Below are positions 16,896-29,800 of a stretch of DNA of 64,000 nucleotides, one piece after another. Both the position numbers and the translations under genes were made by a program. Source of the stretch: Euglena gracilis (taxonomy: Eukaryota > Euglenida > Euglenophyceae > Euglenales); assembly GCA_039621445.1 (NCBI GenBank), contig CP154954.1, forward strand, positions 21,278,954 through 21,342,953, written 5' to 3'. Positions within the stretch are counted from its first letter, which is position 1. Each line of letters starts with the position of its first letter. The notes below the pieces were generated by a model. The model had not been told where the DNA came from. It saw nothing but the letters and a program-made list of their open reading frames with translations, and did no database searches.

Positions 16896-19349
16896 ACCCC
16901 CCCATTTATAGCCAGGTTTTGAATAGTGCTGAGCTCTTGATAAGCGCGCACCCCCCCCCCTTCATTGACCCCCCCATATAAACCGGCCCACTCCATGGAG
17001 CTCTTTTGACTGAAATGCAAGGGTTTTGTGCCCGAAATGGGGCGACGGGGGGTCGAAAAACGCTCATTTTTGGCTCAAAAAACACCTTTTCCGGGTCCGG
17101 GAGGCCAAAGAACAACGTTTCGGGCAAAAGAAGTTTTTCGATTTTTTCGACTTTTTTGACCCGAAAATGACCCTAAGTCCATTGGTTTCGGGCCCAAAAC
17201 GGGGGGCTGGCGGGTCAAAAAAAGAACGCTCATTTTCGGCTCAGAAACAGTTTCTCCGGGCCCGGGTGGCCAAAAAAACATCGTTTCAGGCCAACAATTT
17301 TTTTCCCGATTTTTTTCGACTTTTTTGACCCGGTTTTGACCCAAAGTCAATGGGTTGGCGGCCCAAAACGGGGCGCCGGCGGGTCGAAAACCGCTCATTT
17401 TCGGCTCAAACCAAGTTTTTCCGGGTCCGGGAGGCCCAAAAACATCGTTTCGGGCAAAAAATTTTCGATTTTTTTGACTTTTTTGGCCGAAAACGGCTAA
17501 GTCGGACAGTGGAAAAAGTGTACAAAATGGCCTAAAATGGCCGAAAAACGGCCGTATCTCAGGCTGGGCAGGGAGTTGCGGGGAAATCAAAATACCAGTA
17601 GATGGGGCGTTCCAAGGGCTTCAATTTAGGTGTCCGGACATTTCCTTTGATTTTGCATCATTTTCGAGAAAATTTGAAAACATTGATTTTTTTGCCCCAA
17701 AATGGCAGGGTCCAAAGGGGGGGGGGCTCATGGTCATGATGGCCATCATGGGTCATGATGTGCATCAAGGGGGATGATGGCCGTCATGGGTCAGGATGGG
17801 CATCATGATGGCCATCATGGGTCATGATGGGCATCATGGGTCATGATGGCCATCATGGGTCAGGATGGGCATCATGGGTCAGGATGGCCATCATGACCCA
17901 TAATGCCCATCATGACCCATGATGGCCATCATGACCCATGATGCCCATCATGGGTCATGATGGGCATCACGGGTCATGATGGGCATCACGGGTATCACGG
18001 GTCATAATGGGCATCACGGGTCATGATGGGCATCACGGGTCATGATGGGCATCACGGGTCATGATGTCCATCACGGGTCATGATGCGCATCATGGGTCAT
18101 GATGCGCATCAGGGGTCATGATGCGCATCACGGGTCATGATCCGCATCATGGGTCATGATGGGCATAATGGGTCATGATGACCAAGATGGGCCGGGAGAT
18201 CGAAAAGCGCCCATTTTCGGCTCGAAAATAGTTTTTCCAGGTCCGGGAGGCCCAAAAAGCATGGTTTTGGGCAAAAAAAATTCGCCTTTTTTTCGCCTTT
18301 TTTTCGCCTTTTTTGGCCGCCGAAAGCGGTGGAAAAAGTGTACAAAATGGCCAAAATCGGCCGAAAAACGGCCGTATCTCGGGCTACGCGAACAGTTGCG
18401 AGGAAATCAAAATACCGGTAGATGGGGCGTTCCAAGGGCTTCAAATTAGATCTCCGGACATTTCCTTTGATTTCGCTTCATTTTTGAGAAAATTTGAAAA
18501 TATTCATTTTGGCCGAATTTTGACCGAAAACGAAGTCGGACAGTGGAAAAAGTGGACAAAATGGCCCCGTTGGCCGAAAACGGGCATATCTCAAGCTGGG
18601 CAGGGAGTTGCGGGGAAATCAAAATACCAGTAGATGGGGCGTTCCAAGGGCTTCAATTTAGGTGTCCGGACATTTCCTTTGATTTTGCTTCATTTTGGAG
18701 ATATTTTGAAAATTGACATTTTTTGGCCGAAATGGCAGAGTCCAAAGAGGGGGGGGGGGCTTAAAAAGGGGGTGGGCCGATCCTTCCCGGTTTAGACCCC
18801 TTCGCGCGTGAATAACTCGGGCCTGGCGGGGAGTTGGGGGTCAAACCCAGTTGGAAACTAGAGATCCAGTCGCTCGCGACTGGAAAAAAATTTTCGGGAA
18901 CGGGCCGGGTTCATGGTGATAATCCGCCGGTTCCCGAGGTGGCCCCGAGGGGGGGGGTCGAGGGGGGAGGAAGGGGGAGGGAGGAGGGAGCTCAGCGACC
19001 CCCCACCTATAAACTCCGCCAACCAACCAAACTGGATCTTATAACCCCCCCCCCCTGGGGGAGAAGAATTCAAACCGCCGGGACGATTTTTTCGGCCGCA
19101 AACCAACCAAAAACTGATTTTTTTGGCTTTTTTTTGAGACCGACCATCATTAAAAATGCCGGTTTTGACCAAATTTGCCAAAAAAAGTGCCAATTTCAGG
19201 GGGTTTTGGGGTCATTTTGGGGGGGTCGGATTCTCACCAACAATTTTGGGACCTATAACTCCCCCCCCCCCCCCCTATAAACCCCCCTTCGGCCAACCAA
19301 CCAAACCGGATCCTGTGAAACCCCAGGGGGTTTATAAGTGGGGGGGGGT
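16896..19349. mobile_element. 2.45-kb element with ACCCCCCC ends, contains satellites
   Basis: The left end ACCCCCCCATTTATAGCC matches the complement of the right end GGTTTATAAGTGGGGGGGGG. TA lies at both flanks. It abuts the 3.45-kb transposon. Inside are three copies of a roughly 205-bp unit (about 17495-17697, 18310-18515, 18535-18730), degenerate units of about 160 bp from 17040 to 17490 and at 18190, and a GGGTCATGATGGGCATCA satellite. A fragment of it seems to recur at about 32455-32545. Confidence 0.6.
17721..18190. repeat. satellite of GGGTCATGATGGGCATCA units
   Basis: Some 25 units of about 18 bases alternate between ATGATGGGCATC and ATGATGGCCATC forms. An inversion in the middle (17890-17950) makes the array partly self-complementary. 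It is entirely within the 2.45-kb element. Confidence 0.9.
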
Positions 19350-20006
19350 TAGTCTTCCGGTCTTCTCTCCAAGGTTTCAGTGCATTTTCACATATTTATA
19401 AATTCAGCCTTGTTTACCCACTCGCTAAATGCCCCTCTTTGGCTCTTTGGATCCCTTCAATCTGTGCAGCACTTTTCATGGCGATCGAGGATCCGTTGCA
19501 AGCGAAGCCAGAGGTGTGTTCCCAAAGCTTGGGACTCCATCACCTGGGGGGTCCTGAATGTTTTCTGTGTTTTGTATTGAACGCTCAAAAAAAAAAGTAA
19601 TGTGGAGGAGCAAAGAAAAACACACTCCTGACAAAAAATATTGAATGATAAAATTATTATTATTATTTTTCTGCAGTGGCCATGGGATGCTAGAGGGACA
19701 GTGTAGTGTTTGTGTTATTTGCAAGCTTTTTTTCACGGTTTCCTCCCATTTTTAAAGTTTTTTTTGCTGTATTTTCGTTGTTTATTGTTGCATTTTTCCC
19801 CATTTCTTTGTTTGCCCCAGTTTGCTGAAGTTTTTTTTGCAGTTTTTTTTTGAAATTTTTGCAGCAAACCTAAAAGTTTTTTAAAGTTTTTTTGCAGGTT
19901 TTGCATTTCTTGGGGGCTTCTGTTGCATTTCTTTTTGGATTTTTCCATCTGCCCCTGTGCACATTGGTCCCGCCCTACTACTCCCTCCCCCCCCCCTGTG
20001 CCCCAG

Positions 20007-23000
20007 GCCACCCAGGCTGCGGGGGACGGCGCTGCCAAGGAGGGTGCCTCGTCCTCCGCCGGCTCGCCGTCCATCGCCTCGCGAGTGGCGCAGACCGCGG
20101 GCTTCTCCCCGAAGGTGCGCATCAACGACACCTTCGACGAGGTCGCCCCAAGGCGTGGGCCTGCCTGCCCCCCCCCCCCGCCGCCGCCCAAAGCCATTTC
20201 GCTCCTTCCACTCCATTCATTCCGGTGCCGAAGGTCCAGTTCAGGTTCTTGGGACCCGTTCAGTCAGGGCTGAGTGGAAATATTGGAAACCCAACGTGTT
20301 GTGACTGACCTGCCACCCCAGTTCCGTCCATAGCGCCTCCACACCTACCACCCTTTCCCGTTTTGTAGCCGCTCCGATTCTGGGGCTCAATTTTTTCTGT
20401 GCTTTCGATATGATGATGATTTTTTTGCAATCCCCTCAGGAAAGCTGTCATTTGCAAGAACCTGCCGGAGTCCCTTGGGTAATGGCTGATGTGTCATCGT
20501 GGAAAGCTGCCATCATACATCTCTCTAAGGTTTTGCGAACCCCCCCCGGGGGGGGGACGGCTGCAGCCAGCCCCGATTTGGGCCCAGCCCAGCCGCAGCA
20601 GCACCCCCCCCCCGGGGGGGGGGTGCTGCTAGCCCAGCTAGCCAGCCCCTTTTTTGGGGGTCCAGCCCAAAATTTTTCGGCGCAAAGCGCCGAAATTTTT
20701 TGAAAAACTGTGTTCAAAAGTGGCCAAAAATGGGGTTTGGGGCATTTTTGGGGGGTTTCAGATGCATCATTTTTTCAAAACTGTGTTCTGCAGGTCATTT
20801 TTGGGCATTTTTCCGATTTCAGTCCAGCTCGCCCCGGTTCGGGTCCAGCCGGGGCCCAGCCCCCTCCCCCCCCCCCCCGGGGGGGGGGTGGGCTAGCCAG
20901 CCCAAATTTCTAGCCAGCCCAAATTTCTAGCCCTAGCCCAGCACCCCCCCGGGGTCCTTAAAGAGATGTATGGCTGCCATCCTGATGACCATCTTGATGG
21001 TCGGTGAATGGCAAGGAGGGCAATATCAGAAATTTTGGGGAAATGTCCAACAAATTTGAAGCTGATAAGATTTGCTGTCTGGACCGATTTTTAAAGCCAT
21101 GACGTTCAGTTTTCTCATCACCGGTCACTTTTTTTTAATAAAAAAGGTCGTGCAGCTTATTTCTCCACAGGCACACTGTATTGAATGGGAAGTATGGTAG
21201 TGACCATTTGACGAGACGAGGATGTAATGTCCCAAAAGGCGTTAACACGTTGGAATGGAACCCAAGCAAGGGACACGTGTGCAAGGGGCAAGTGTTTTTT
21301 TCCCACCAAAGAATACAGACCGATGAAGCCCAATTATAAAGCAAAAGGTCCAGTCCAAATTGTTAATTGCTATGGCCAAAAGATCAAAGGCAAGGCAGTT
21401 TGCCAGAACAGGGACTGGCATACATCCCAAGTTCTGGTGGAGGGTGGACCACGCCCACGGACACCCATCCAGCTGTGCACTGCCACTGCAATCCGGCCAG
21501 GAGACCCTGGCTAACTTCCACCATCAGATCAGGATCATAACAGGCCAGCCCTACCAAGAACATTGTTGGCTGAAAAAAGGTTTGGACGTTCCAGTTGGGT
21601 CCATTTGGGTATTTCCATTTGAGTTGCTGGACAGTGGCCGTTCTTTTTTTGTCTTGGACGGCGCCAAAATGGGCCAAAAATGAGCAATGGGTCCTGAGCC
21701 CAAATTTTTGGTCAAAAAATTGGTTTCTTGCCGAAATGGCAGTTTTTTTTGGTGTATTTCCAGTTTCGATTTTCTAATACCTGGTTCAACCCCAGCTCAG
21801 GTGGTGTTCAGCCGGGAGATTCCCGTGAGCCACCGGCTTGGGGGGGGGGTCCAAGGCTGGAAAAAGGCTGCTGGCTGGCTGGACCTCCCCTCCCCCCCGT
21901 GGCCGTGGGGTCCACTTTTCTTTAAGCAACGTCCTGGCCCTAACAAGCCGCCAGCACAGTTGAGCCGAGCGACTCCCCCTGCCCCCGTCTTTCCGCATCG
22001 CAGCCACTCGCTGGACGTGGCCGAGCCAGTGCCGGAGTCGCAGCTGAAGCGCCGCTGGCGCAGCACCCCCAAGAAGACGGTGGCGGTCAGCGCCATGATG
22101 CTGCTCGTTGGTCCGCTGCCCCAATACTGTTCTGTGCCCCTCCGCTTTGCCTGCATGCAACCTTGGGTGACCAGCCGGATGGCTGAGCCAAAGCACCTGC
22201 GATGGGAGGTCCTCCCAGAAGTGGATCAGCATGCATCCCACAGCCTGCATCTGAGCCTGGATGCCTGATTCCCACAGGAAGGACACGCTTTCTGATGCAT
22301 CTGAATTCCATTTTTCCCTCGATGGTCGTGGTCAAATTGAGATGATAGTTTGGAACACACCGCATTTGTCGAAATCCGTGACAAATGATATGATGCACGT
22401 TTTTTTTTCAAATCACACATGCAAGAACACGTTGTTTCCATCGGGGATTGGACGGAGATACCTTTCGATTTGCCTGCAGGTACTTCGTTCCTGGTGGGTG
22501 GCCTGGCCTGCCTGTTTGCATGCGATGAGAAGGGCAAAGGAGGCGCCTACTCTGGGCTTGGTGTGCCGTGTTGCTTTTTTTTTGCATGCAAAAATGTAGG
22601 TTGGTTGCCCCGTGGCCTTTCAGCGCACTCCTGGTCAGGCAGATACAGGCAGTATCTTCCAAGCTGTCGGAATGGTGTGGCTTCAAGCGGAAAAGCCCGA
22701 ACTGGGAGAGTTGGGGGCTCTTCTGATGAGCAGTAAGTTGGACGAGGACAATAAGCAGTTTGCACCATCCCGCAATCTTGAGAGGGTCATCATAAACAGA
22801 GCAGCAGAGCATTTTTTTGAGTTTGAGAATTTCTTTGAAAGTTCCATTGGGCACCATTTGGGCAGCATGCAAAGCACCTGGTGTTGTCGGCTCGTTCAAT
22901 CTATGACTCTTAGGATGTGTTTCATTGAAGTTTGGTGTCCGCAACTTCTGTTTGTAATCATCGGGGGTGGGGGGTGGGTCTGGGGCTGGAGCCCCAGGGG

Positions 23001-23683
23001 GGGGTGATCCCAGGACGGTGGCCCAGGCTTAGATTTCGGCGCTTTGCACCGAAAATTTTTTGGAAATGCCCTTACCAGCCCGATTTTTTGGGGGGCCGGG
23101 GGGGGGGGTTCCCTTGCCAAGCTGGGTGGGGGGAGCCTTAAAAAAAAAGCCTCGCGCTCATGTCATTGTCCAGTTTACAATAGCCACCGGGGAGTTGCTT
23201 AAGCTGAAGGACACCCCATCTCTGGGGGGTCCAGCCAGCCAACCAGCAGCCTTTTCCACCCTCCCCCCATCGACAAGTTACCCATTTATTTTCCAGCCAC
23301 CCGAAGTGCCGCCCGAAGTAACGGTGGTGCAAAAAATTGGCCTAAATGATATCTTTTTTTTGCAGTTTTGGGGTAATTTTGCAGTTCCGTTTTTTTTTTC
23401 CTTTTTGGTGCCTGGTTTGTTCCTGGGTTCAACCCTGTGGGGGGGGGGGCAGCCCCCATATTCCAGCCCCTCAGCTCGACCCCCCCCCCGCAGGGGGGGT
23501 GGTTAAGTGACGCTCTGATTGTCGCCCGACCCGGTCACACGCAGCACCCGACCCAGGTCATGCCCTCCCCATCCCGCAGGGGGGCTCCTGCTGCTGCCCG
23601 GCTGCTACAGCGGCTTCATCCTGCTGCAGTACCTGCGGGGCGTGCCGGGCTTCTCCCCCAACCAGCTGCCGCACTTCGAGTGA
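20007..23683 (+). CDS. TMEM230/DUF872-like two-helix membrane protein
   Basis: Exons 20007-20141 (acidic, Ser/Ala-rich, SPSIASRVAQTAGFSPKVRI), 22004-22110 (ESQLKRRWRSTPKKTVAVSA), 22480-22560 and 23580-23683 (stop 23681-23683). The last three join in phase with GT...AG introns and give a basic stretch, a first membrane helix (TVAVSAMMLLVG|TSFLVGGLAC), a short loop (DEKGKGGAYSGL), a second helix (GGLLLLPGCYSGFILLQYL) and the short acidic-ended tail PNQLPHFE. Length, spacing and the L-P-G-x-Y motif in helix two match the TMEM230/DUF872 family, small proteins of endosomal and secretory membranes. The first exon's phase does not fit the second directly, so one exon may be missing. A cytosolic N-terminus is inferred from the family. 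Confidence 0.65.
20514..20972. mobile_element. 459-bp MITE-like element, TSD GCTGCCAT
   Basis: The ends are CATACATCTCTCTAAGG and its near-perfect complement CCTTAAAGAGATGTATG. The perfect 8-bp duplication GCTGCCAT is at 20506-20513 and 20973-20980. The interior has several C-run/G-run blocks and the hairpin TTTCGGCGCAAAGCGCCGAA. It lies in the first intron of the TMEM230-like gene and does not use CAG...CTG ends, so it is a distinct family with the same architecture. Confidence 0.85.
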
Positions 23684-23820
23684 AGCTGACTGGCCGGGGC
23701 ACGCCGCCCGTGCCCCGCCACTCACCCTCCGCGCTGATACGCTTGCGGCGCTCATTGTTGTATTTCTTACCCCCCTCGACTGGAGACAATGCATCCGCTT
23801 TGCCTGGGATGGGCTGGCCA

Positions 23821-24047
23821 GCTGGCTGAATTTTGAGGCGAGGTCGACCCCACCCCAGGGGGGGGGGGTCGACTGGGCAGGCACCCAAGGCACCCAGATC
23901 TGGGGGCGCAGGGTTGGGCATATGGCCGATAGTGCCTGGGCTTTGGGCACTTTTTTTGCCCCCACAACCAGGCAGTCACCGACCCGGGGGGGGGGGTTCC
24001 TGCCTGCCGAGGCACCCCAGGGCACTCGGAGGTTGACCAAATTCCCT
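23821..24047. mobile_element. 227-bp MITE-like element, TSD GCTGGCCA
   Basis: The perfect 8-bp duplication GCTGGCCA lies at 23813-23820 and 24048-24055, just downstream of the TMEM230-like stop. The ends are weakly inverted (GGCTGAATTTTGAGG against GGTTGACCAAATTCCCT). The interior shows CCCC/GGGG blocks and GGGCAGGCACCC units shared with the elements at 4748-5050, 9168-9269 and 47047-47257. Confidence 0.7.
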
Positions 24048-24112
24048 GCTGGCCAACAGAGTGGTGAAGATTTGTGGGGTGTTGTCCAGTGTGTTTGGGG
24101 GGCACAGTAATA

Positions 24113-24183
24113 TGTGTTTGTGTGTGTGTGTGTGTGTTTCTCTCTCTGTGTGTGTGGTGTGTGTGGTGTGTGTGTGTGTGTGT

Positions 24184-24219
<36 letters not shown>

Positions 24220-24232
24220 GTGTGGTGTGGTA
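24113..24232. repeat. GT/TC microsatellite
   Basis: GT repeats are interrupted by TC runs, immediately downstream of the TMEM230-like gene and the element at 23821-24047. Confidence 0.95.
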
Positions 24233-26823
24233 TGTGTGTGCTTGCATGCGTGGGTGGGTGGATGGGTTTGTGGGTGAGGAGGTGGGTGTGCGTGCTGGGT
24301 AGATTTATTGTCCAGGAATGTTCATTTGAGGTTGTTCGCTCGAAGGACGCATGCAGAGATGCACGCCCCCCTCTATGGGTGCCAAGCAATAGGCCAAGTG
24401 GGTTATTTTGGCAAAGTGGTATAAAATGAGCACATTTCAGGCTTCACTGTCAGTGCTCAATTGGCACCCTCCATCGCAAGCACCCAGCTTGCCCCAGGCT
24501 GGATCATGTGTACATTGACCTCCCCCCCCCCCCCGCACCCCTTCCCTCCCTTCCATCCCCCCCCCTGTTGGGCTGGCCCTCCCCCACCATGCAGCCTCCC
24601 CTCTCCCCGGCCCCAGCGGCTGGGCCGCTGTGCGCTTTGTGACACAGCGTCACAGACTCGATACGTACTCCTTGTAGGCCATGCCATTCCCGAGTTGTAT
24701 AAGATGCCGCTTACAAAAATAACAGGGTCCACAAAGTTTCTTCCCACTTATAAACCGCCTTTTAAGGGGAAAAGGCCCTTAGGTCTAAGTGCCAGCCAAG
24801 GGCCGGACTGGGGCTCGAACGGGGTTGAAATGAAAAAGCTGAAAAAAAAACACATTTTTTGACATTTTGGGCTGATGGGCATTGATCCAAGGATGCCAGA
24901 ACCACGAAGTTTTTTTTTTTGCACCGAAGTTGACCTGTTTTCGCCAAAAATGGTAATTTTTGCCCAAATTGGTCGGCATATCGAGGCCATCACCCCATCA
25001 GCCCACGTTGACAGGGGTTGCTAATTTGTATTGTCCAAAGTTGGGGTCCAATGCCACTCACTGCAGTGTGAGCCGCCTCGTCCCCTTACCTGAGGCTGGG
25101 TTTGCTTCGCAGTCCAAAAGGGGCAGGAAATGGAAAAACCCTGCTCGCATAAAATTGGCCGGAATTTTGCACAGCGTGCTGCAGCAGAGCTGGCTGGGGC
25201 ACTGCTGCGTGGGGCAGGGCCATGCCAGTGTGCACACACCATCACCACATCCCATGGGCTGGCAGAGGCTTTGGGGCTGGGGGTTGGGTATGACCCACAA
25301 AATTCTCAGGTGTCCCACTATTTAGTTTCCCTACTGTACGATATTCTAAGAGGAGGGTAATTCCCCAATGGAGTGTTCTTGGCCTGAGTAATTGAGTAAT
25401 GGAGTTAATGACGATGTTACGTCGCTAGTTAGTGGTTGTGCATGCATTTTTGTCGGGGGAGGGGGTATGGTGATTGAATTGATCTAAAGTGGAGGGAATT
25501 CATGGACCTAAATTTAAGGGTTCAAATCAAGGATTTTTCTTAGCAACAAGATTTTTTTACAGATGTGTTGGGGAATGTTTTTTTTATTTCAGAAGCATAG
25601 GAAAGATGGACCAACATTTGTCAGGACCAGTTTTATTATCCTCCTCCACTTTAAACCCCCCCCGAATAGAAGCCCCCGGGGGTTTATATTCGAATCTTTG
25701 GTAAAAAACCGAGGGGAGGGTTTCTATGGGGGGGGGGGGGGGCACTATTCGGAAAAGTGGTCGAAAACCAGGGGGTCCGAGAATTATCGAAGAAAATTCT
25801 TTGTGGGTCCACATGTCCTACCTTTCCAAACCATGTCAAATTTGCTACAAATGTTACTCTTGTGATGCATTGGATCATGAAACATAAAAATCACCCAACC
25901 CTCAACCAATGCCTGAAGAAGCCAAGTGCCATCCGTCCCAATTGACAGATCCACGGGCAGGTCTTCATGTTTGATGATGGTTTTTCTGTCTTATCTTCTA
26001 TGTCCGACTTCTTGAACTCGTAGGGCTTTTTCTTTCCTCTTGATGGGGCCTTCCCCTCCCTACCAATAACGAGGGTGGGAGATAGCGGCCGGTGTGGGGC
26101 GGGCGGGCTCACCGGCAGTCTGGGCACTCACGGGGGATGGGGCAACTAGGGCCCACTATCTGGGGGTGGGGCCACACTCACTAGCACTATCGGGCAATTT
26201 TAGATCGAAAAGAGCCTACCAAACGGGTTTCTGGGGAGGGCACTATTCGCCATGAAAAAAAAAAAAATCCGGGGGCCGGGGGGGCCTGTCTGGGCCTTCT
26301 GGGCTTCTCACTGGTGCGTCTGTCTGGGGGGGAATATCTTGTATCTTGTGTCGCAAAAAGTAATGAGGAGGGCGGTATATTCATCGTGGGGGGGCTTGAT
26401 CTAGTGGTGTCTTGTCTCGGGGGGGGGGGGCGCTTCGTAACACATAAACTTCTGTTGGCGAGGGCGGGGGCTTCTTCCAAAATCGGGGGCATTCTTATTC
26501 GGGGGGGGGGGGGGGTACTCTTTTCCCTCTTTTATGCAGGCCCGTTTTTTTTTTTTCACCTGTTGTGCGCCACCTTCGCCATGCTCTGAGCCTATGCCGG
26601 GGTATGTGGAATGAAACCTGATCAGTTTGTCGGTACATTCTGTCAGGTGTCAGCATCTTTTTTTTTGTTTTCGGTCCTTTTTTGGGCCATGCCATCTCTC
26701 AAGCGTTGGAAATTTTTTAAAAGTCTGGAAAGCTCCAAATATCAATGGTTTGTGCAGCTGATATCCAGCACTCTTAAGGAGGGATCTTGCCAGGATGTTT
26801 ATGTGTCCTCGTTGCTTGCACAG
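24233..26823. other. intergenic or 5' intron DNA before the KMSLxDFL exon
   Basis: C-rich runs at 24.52 kb, AT/GC-mixed sequence and the G-rich element at 25654-26515. The start exon of the downstream gene should lie here or further left but was not recognised. Confidence 0.5.
25654..26515. mobile_element. 862-bp G-rich element with C-run/G-run TIRs, TA target
   Basis: The left end AACCCCCCCCGAATAGAAGC mirrors the right end ATTCTTATTCGGGGGGGG. TA lies at both flanks. Inside are repeated CACTATTCG/GGGGCACT units. The ends resemble those of 502-735, so both belong to one group. Confidence 0.55.
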
Positions 26824-29800
26824 GGGAAGAAGAAGGGAGCGAAGATGTCCTTGGGCGATTTCCTGGGCCCCCCGCAGCCAACGGTGTGTGGAACAGCCCA
26901 TCACTGAACTTGTGGTGACTGAAGATGGTTGGATGGAATGCAGGGGCAGGGAGATATTCCGGTCCGGAATAAACCACCGGAATAACCGGAATAAAAGTGC
27001 CAGCCAATGGCTTGAAAATTCTGCAAGACACAAAGGCAATGAAGGTGAAGTTTGACAGATTTTCAGGTTTCAAAATCACAAGAGCAACAAACGAGCCCAA
27101 GCGTAGCACAATCGGCATTTGATATCAGGAGCACACCTTTACTTTGCCTGTTTCTCCCCCTAGTTGTTTGGATTTTATCCCCACTTGTGGGGCTGCACTT
27201 AGTGAATGTTTGTCCCTGAGTTCTTTCCAAAAGGGACATGAACTAGGACAATATGAACGCTGATTTTTGGGGGCAGGGATCCCATTGGACAAAGCGAAGC
27301 ATCCTTCAATAACACTCTTAGGCCATTGCACTCTGTTTGAAACCCGGCGGTGAAACCCACCCTTTTGGCCCTCTGGTTCTGTGGGGACCCTCCACGGTGG
27401 CATGTGCATAATTTCCGGTTGTTGGAACCCAGGAAACAGGCCCCTTTGGTGTTTTTAAGCCTGTGCTCCATTTTAAAAAAGGTTCAAACCCCGGGTTTGA
27501 ACGCCAGGACACGTGAATTTTCCCAAAAAAGGGCCAACACCCCTGTTGTGTCTCCCTCATTTTTGAATCCTTGACTGTGTTCCCAAGATGGTGCTACACA
27601 GGCCAGGTGACTGGTGGCCCATTTTGTTGCTGTTTTAGGCTCTGTGATCTGCCCGTGAAGGTTTGCCTGCTGAGGTGTCCGCTTCGGCACAACAGCCACG
27701 CCAATTTGCGGATGCGCAATGAAAGCACATTATTATTGCGCAAGTGCGCAATGATCCCCACATTTAGAATTACAAAAAAATTAGAAACATTGTTCCAAAG
27801 CGCAATGTGTTTTATTTTTTGTAATGAAAAAAATTGTTGCATTATGGCGCAACTGCGCAATGGAGTTTTGTTTCATTACCTGTCGCTTTGGGGTCATGCA
27901 CACTGGGCTCGTGAACCCTGTGCCTGGATAACGTGGAGTTCCAACTCGTTACTTCCGTCCCCAGGCCCTAGGGGTGTAGGGAGACACTAATTCGGACTGT
28001 CCTGAACCTCAGGCCTCGGTGTTCAAAAACAGAACTTTTTTGCAACATTGCACGTCGCGCAATTGTACACTTTCAAAGCTAAGTGCGAGTTAGGCCGCCT
28101 AAGACATTTGGCGGGACATTTTTTGGGAAGAAAAAAGATAGCGGTGCCTCCTCCTCCGAGCGCCAATTTTCATCAGCTTGTTTTTCCCGAAAAGGCCGGG
28201 GTCTGCTGTGGTGTGCAGACCCGCATCACCAAGTGCGAAGTGACCACTTGGTGGGGCAGGGCAACCAAGGAATGCATCCCTATTCGTGAAGCCCGGGTGA
28301 GCGCCTCGGCCCAATTGTGCTTCAAAAAAATCCCAAGTCCATTCAGACAGAAATTGACCGGAATAAACCGGAATAAATTCCGGAATAAACCGGAATAACC
28401 CGGAATAAACCGGAATAAAACCCCGGAATAAAATTTTCGGCCGACCGGAATATCTCCCTGCCCCTGTGGAATGGCACCACAGCAAGAATCTGCTCCCTCC
28501 CACCTCAACCAATGTCAAACTCGGGCAGTGGCAGTAGCTGATCCTTTCCAGAACCCTGGTTATGGAAAAATGAGAGCACATGTGCGGGTTTTATTCCACA
28601 GGAATCGGTGGCGCCGTTGAGAACAAACATCTCTGAGAAATTCATCTGCAAAATGGCCTTAAATGTTAATTAAGAAATTAAATGTTAATGTTAATGTCAA
28701 ACGTTAATTAAAAAGGCAAAAAATGCCATACGTGCAGCCTGCCAAGTTTATTTAAAATCAATTTGTCTTCATCAAACCATCTTTGTTACCCGAACTTGAA
28801 GCCCCATGGCTTACGATGGGTATCCTGATTGACCAAGGGGGGGGGTTCAGGGCCCCCTTTTTCCAGGAAGCAGCCGGGACCGCCAAAAAGCCCAAGTTTT
28901 TCCCAGCGCTTTTCATCCCAAATTTTATGTTTTGGGGGGCAAACATTTTGCTATAAAAATAGTTCTCCAACCGCATTTTTCTCCATTTTGGATTCATATT
29001 TTTCAGCTGGGCGTTTCAAATTAAACCAGAATGAAAATTGGTCATTTTGGCGATGCCACTGTTTAGCTGGTGGATGGGATATTGGAGATCCCCACTTGAC
29101 CACGCCAAACCCTGTTCGCACCACAGGAGCATTCCGTTGAGGTCGAAGAGGCTCCCCTTTCGGCAGACCCCCTGCTGAAGTACAGCTCCTACTTCACCAA
29201 CGAAGGAGGTATGGGCAAACCTTTCCGTCCGATCCCAATTGGTTGAAGGTTGGAACAAAGTTCAAAGGTAGGTTTCTCTGAAGACATCTGCTGGTGGCCA
29301 GATGACAATGGCAATGATGATGTGTGCCGCTTGCGGTTCCACATAGTTTTGCACATTTTCAAGTGAACGTTCTTCCACAAATCCGCAATTGACCTCCCAG
29401 AAAAATCGATCCAAGAAGCTTTTTCCAGGGTTGGTATCCCCCCCCCGAAAATCCCTTTCTGCCAACCAGTTTGTGACGACAGCACCAAAATCAAATACCT
29501 TTTCCCACATGGCTGGAACAAGATGTGATCAAACCGTTTCTTAAGGAACCCGGGGGGGGGGGGTCCACTGGCTGGCCATTTGCTAGACACTGGGGAAAAT
29601 GGCCTGGCTACCCCCCCTCCCAATCCAATCCGAGGTCCCCCCCTGACTGAAAAAAAAAAACTCCTCCAGCACGGCGCGCTGAGGTGGAAATGAGAACTTA
29701 ATGTGTTTCTTTTTTGGCTGATTCTGTTCAAAAAAAAAATCCAAAATGGCCAAAAATGGGCATTTTGGCCATTTTGGAGGTCAGAAAATTTTCCAGCACT

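Noticed and set aside
17721-18190. Regularly spaced direct repeats that could suggest a CRISPR array
   Set aside because: There are no unique spacers. It is a degenerate satellite in a eukaryotic context.
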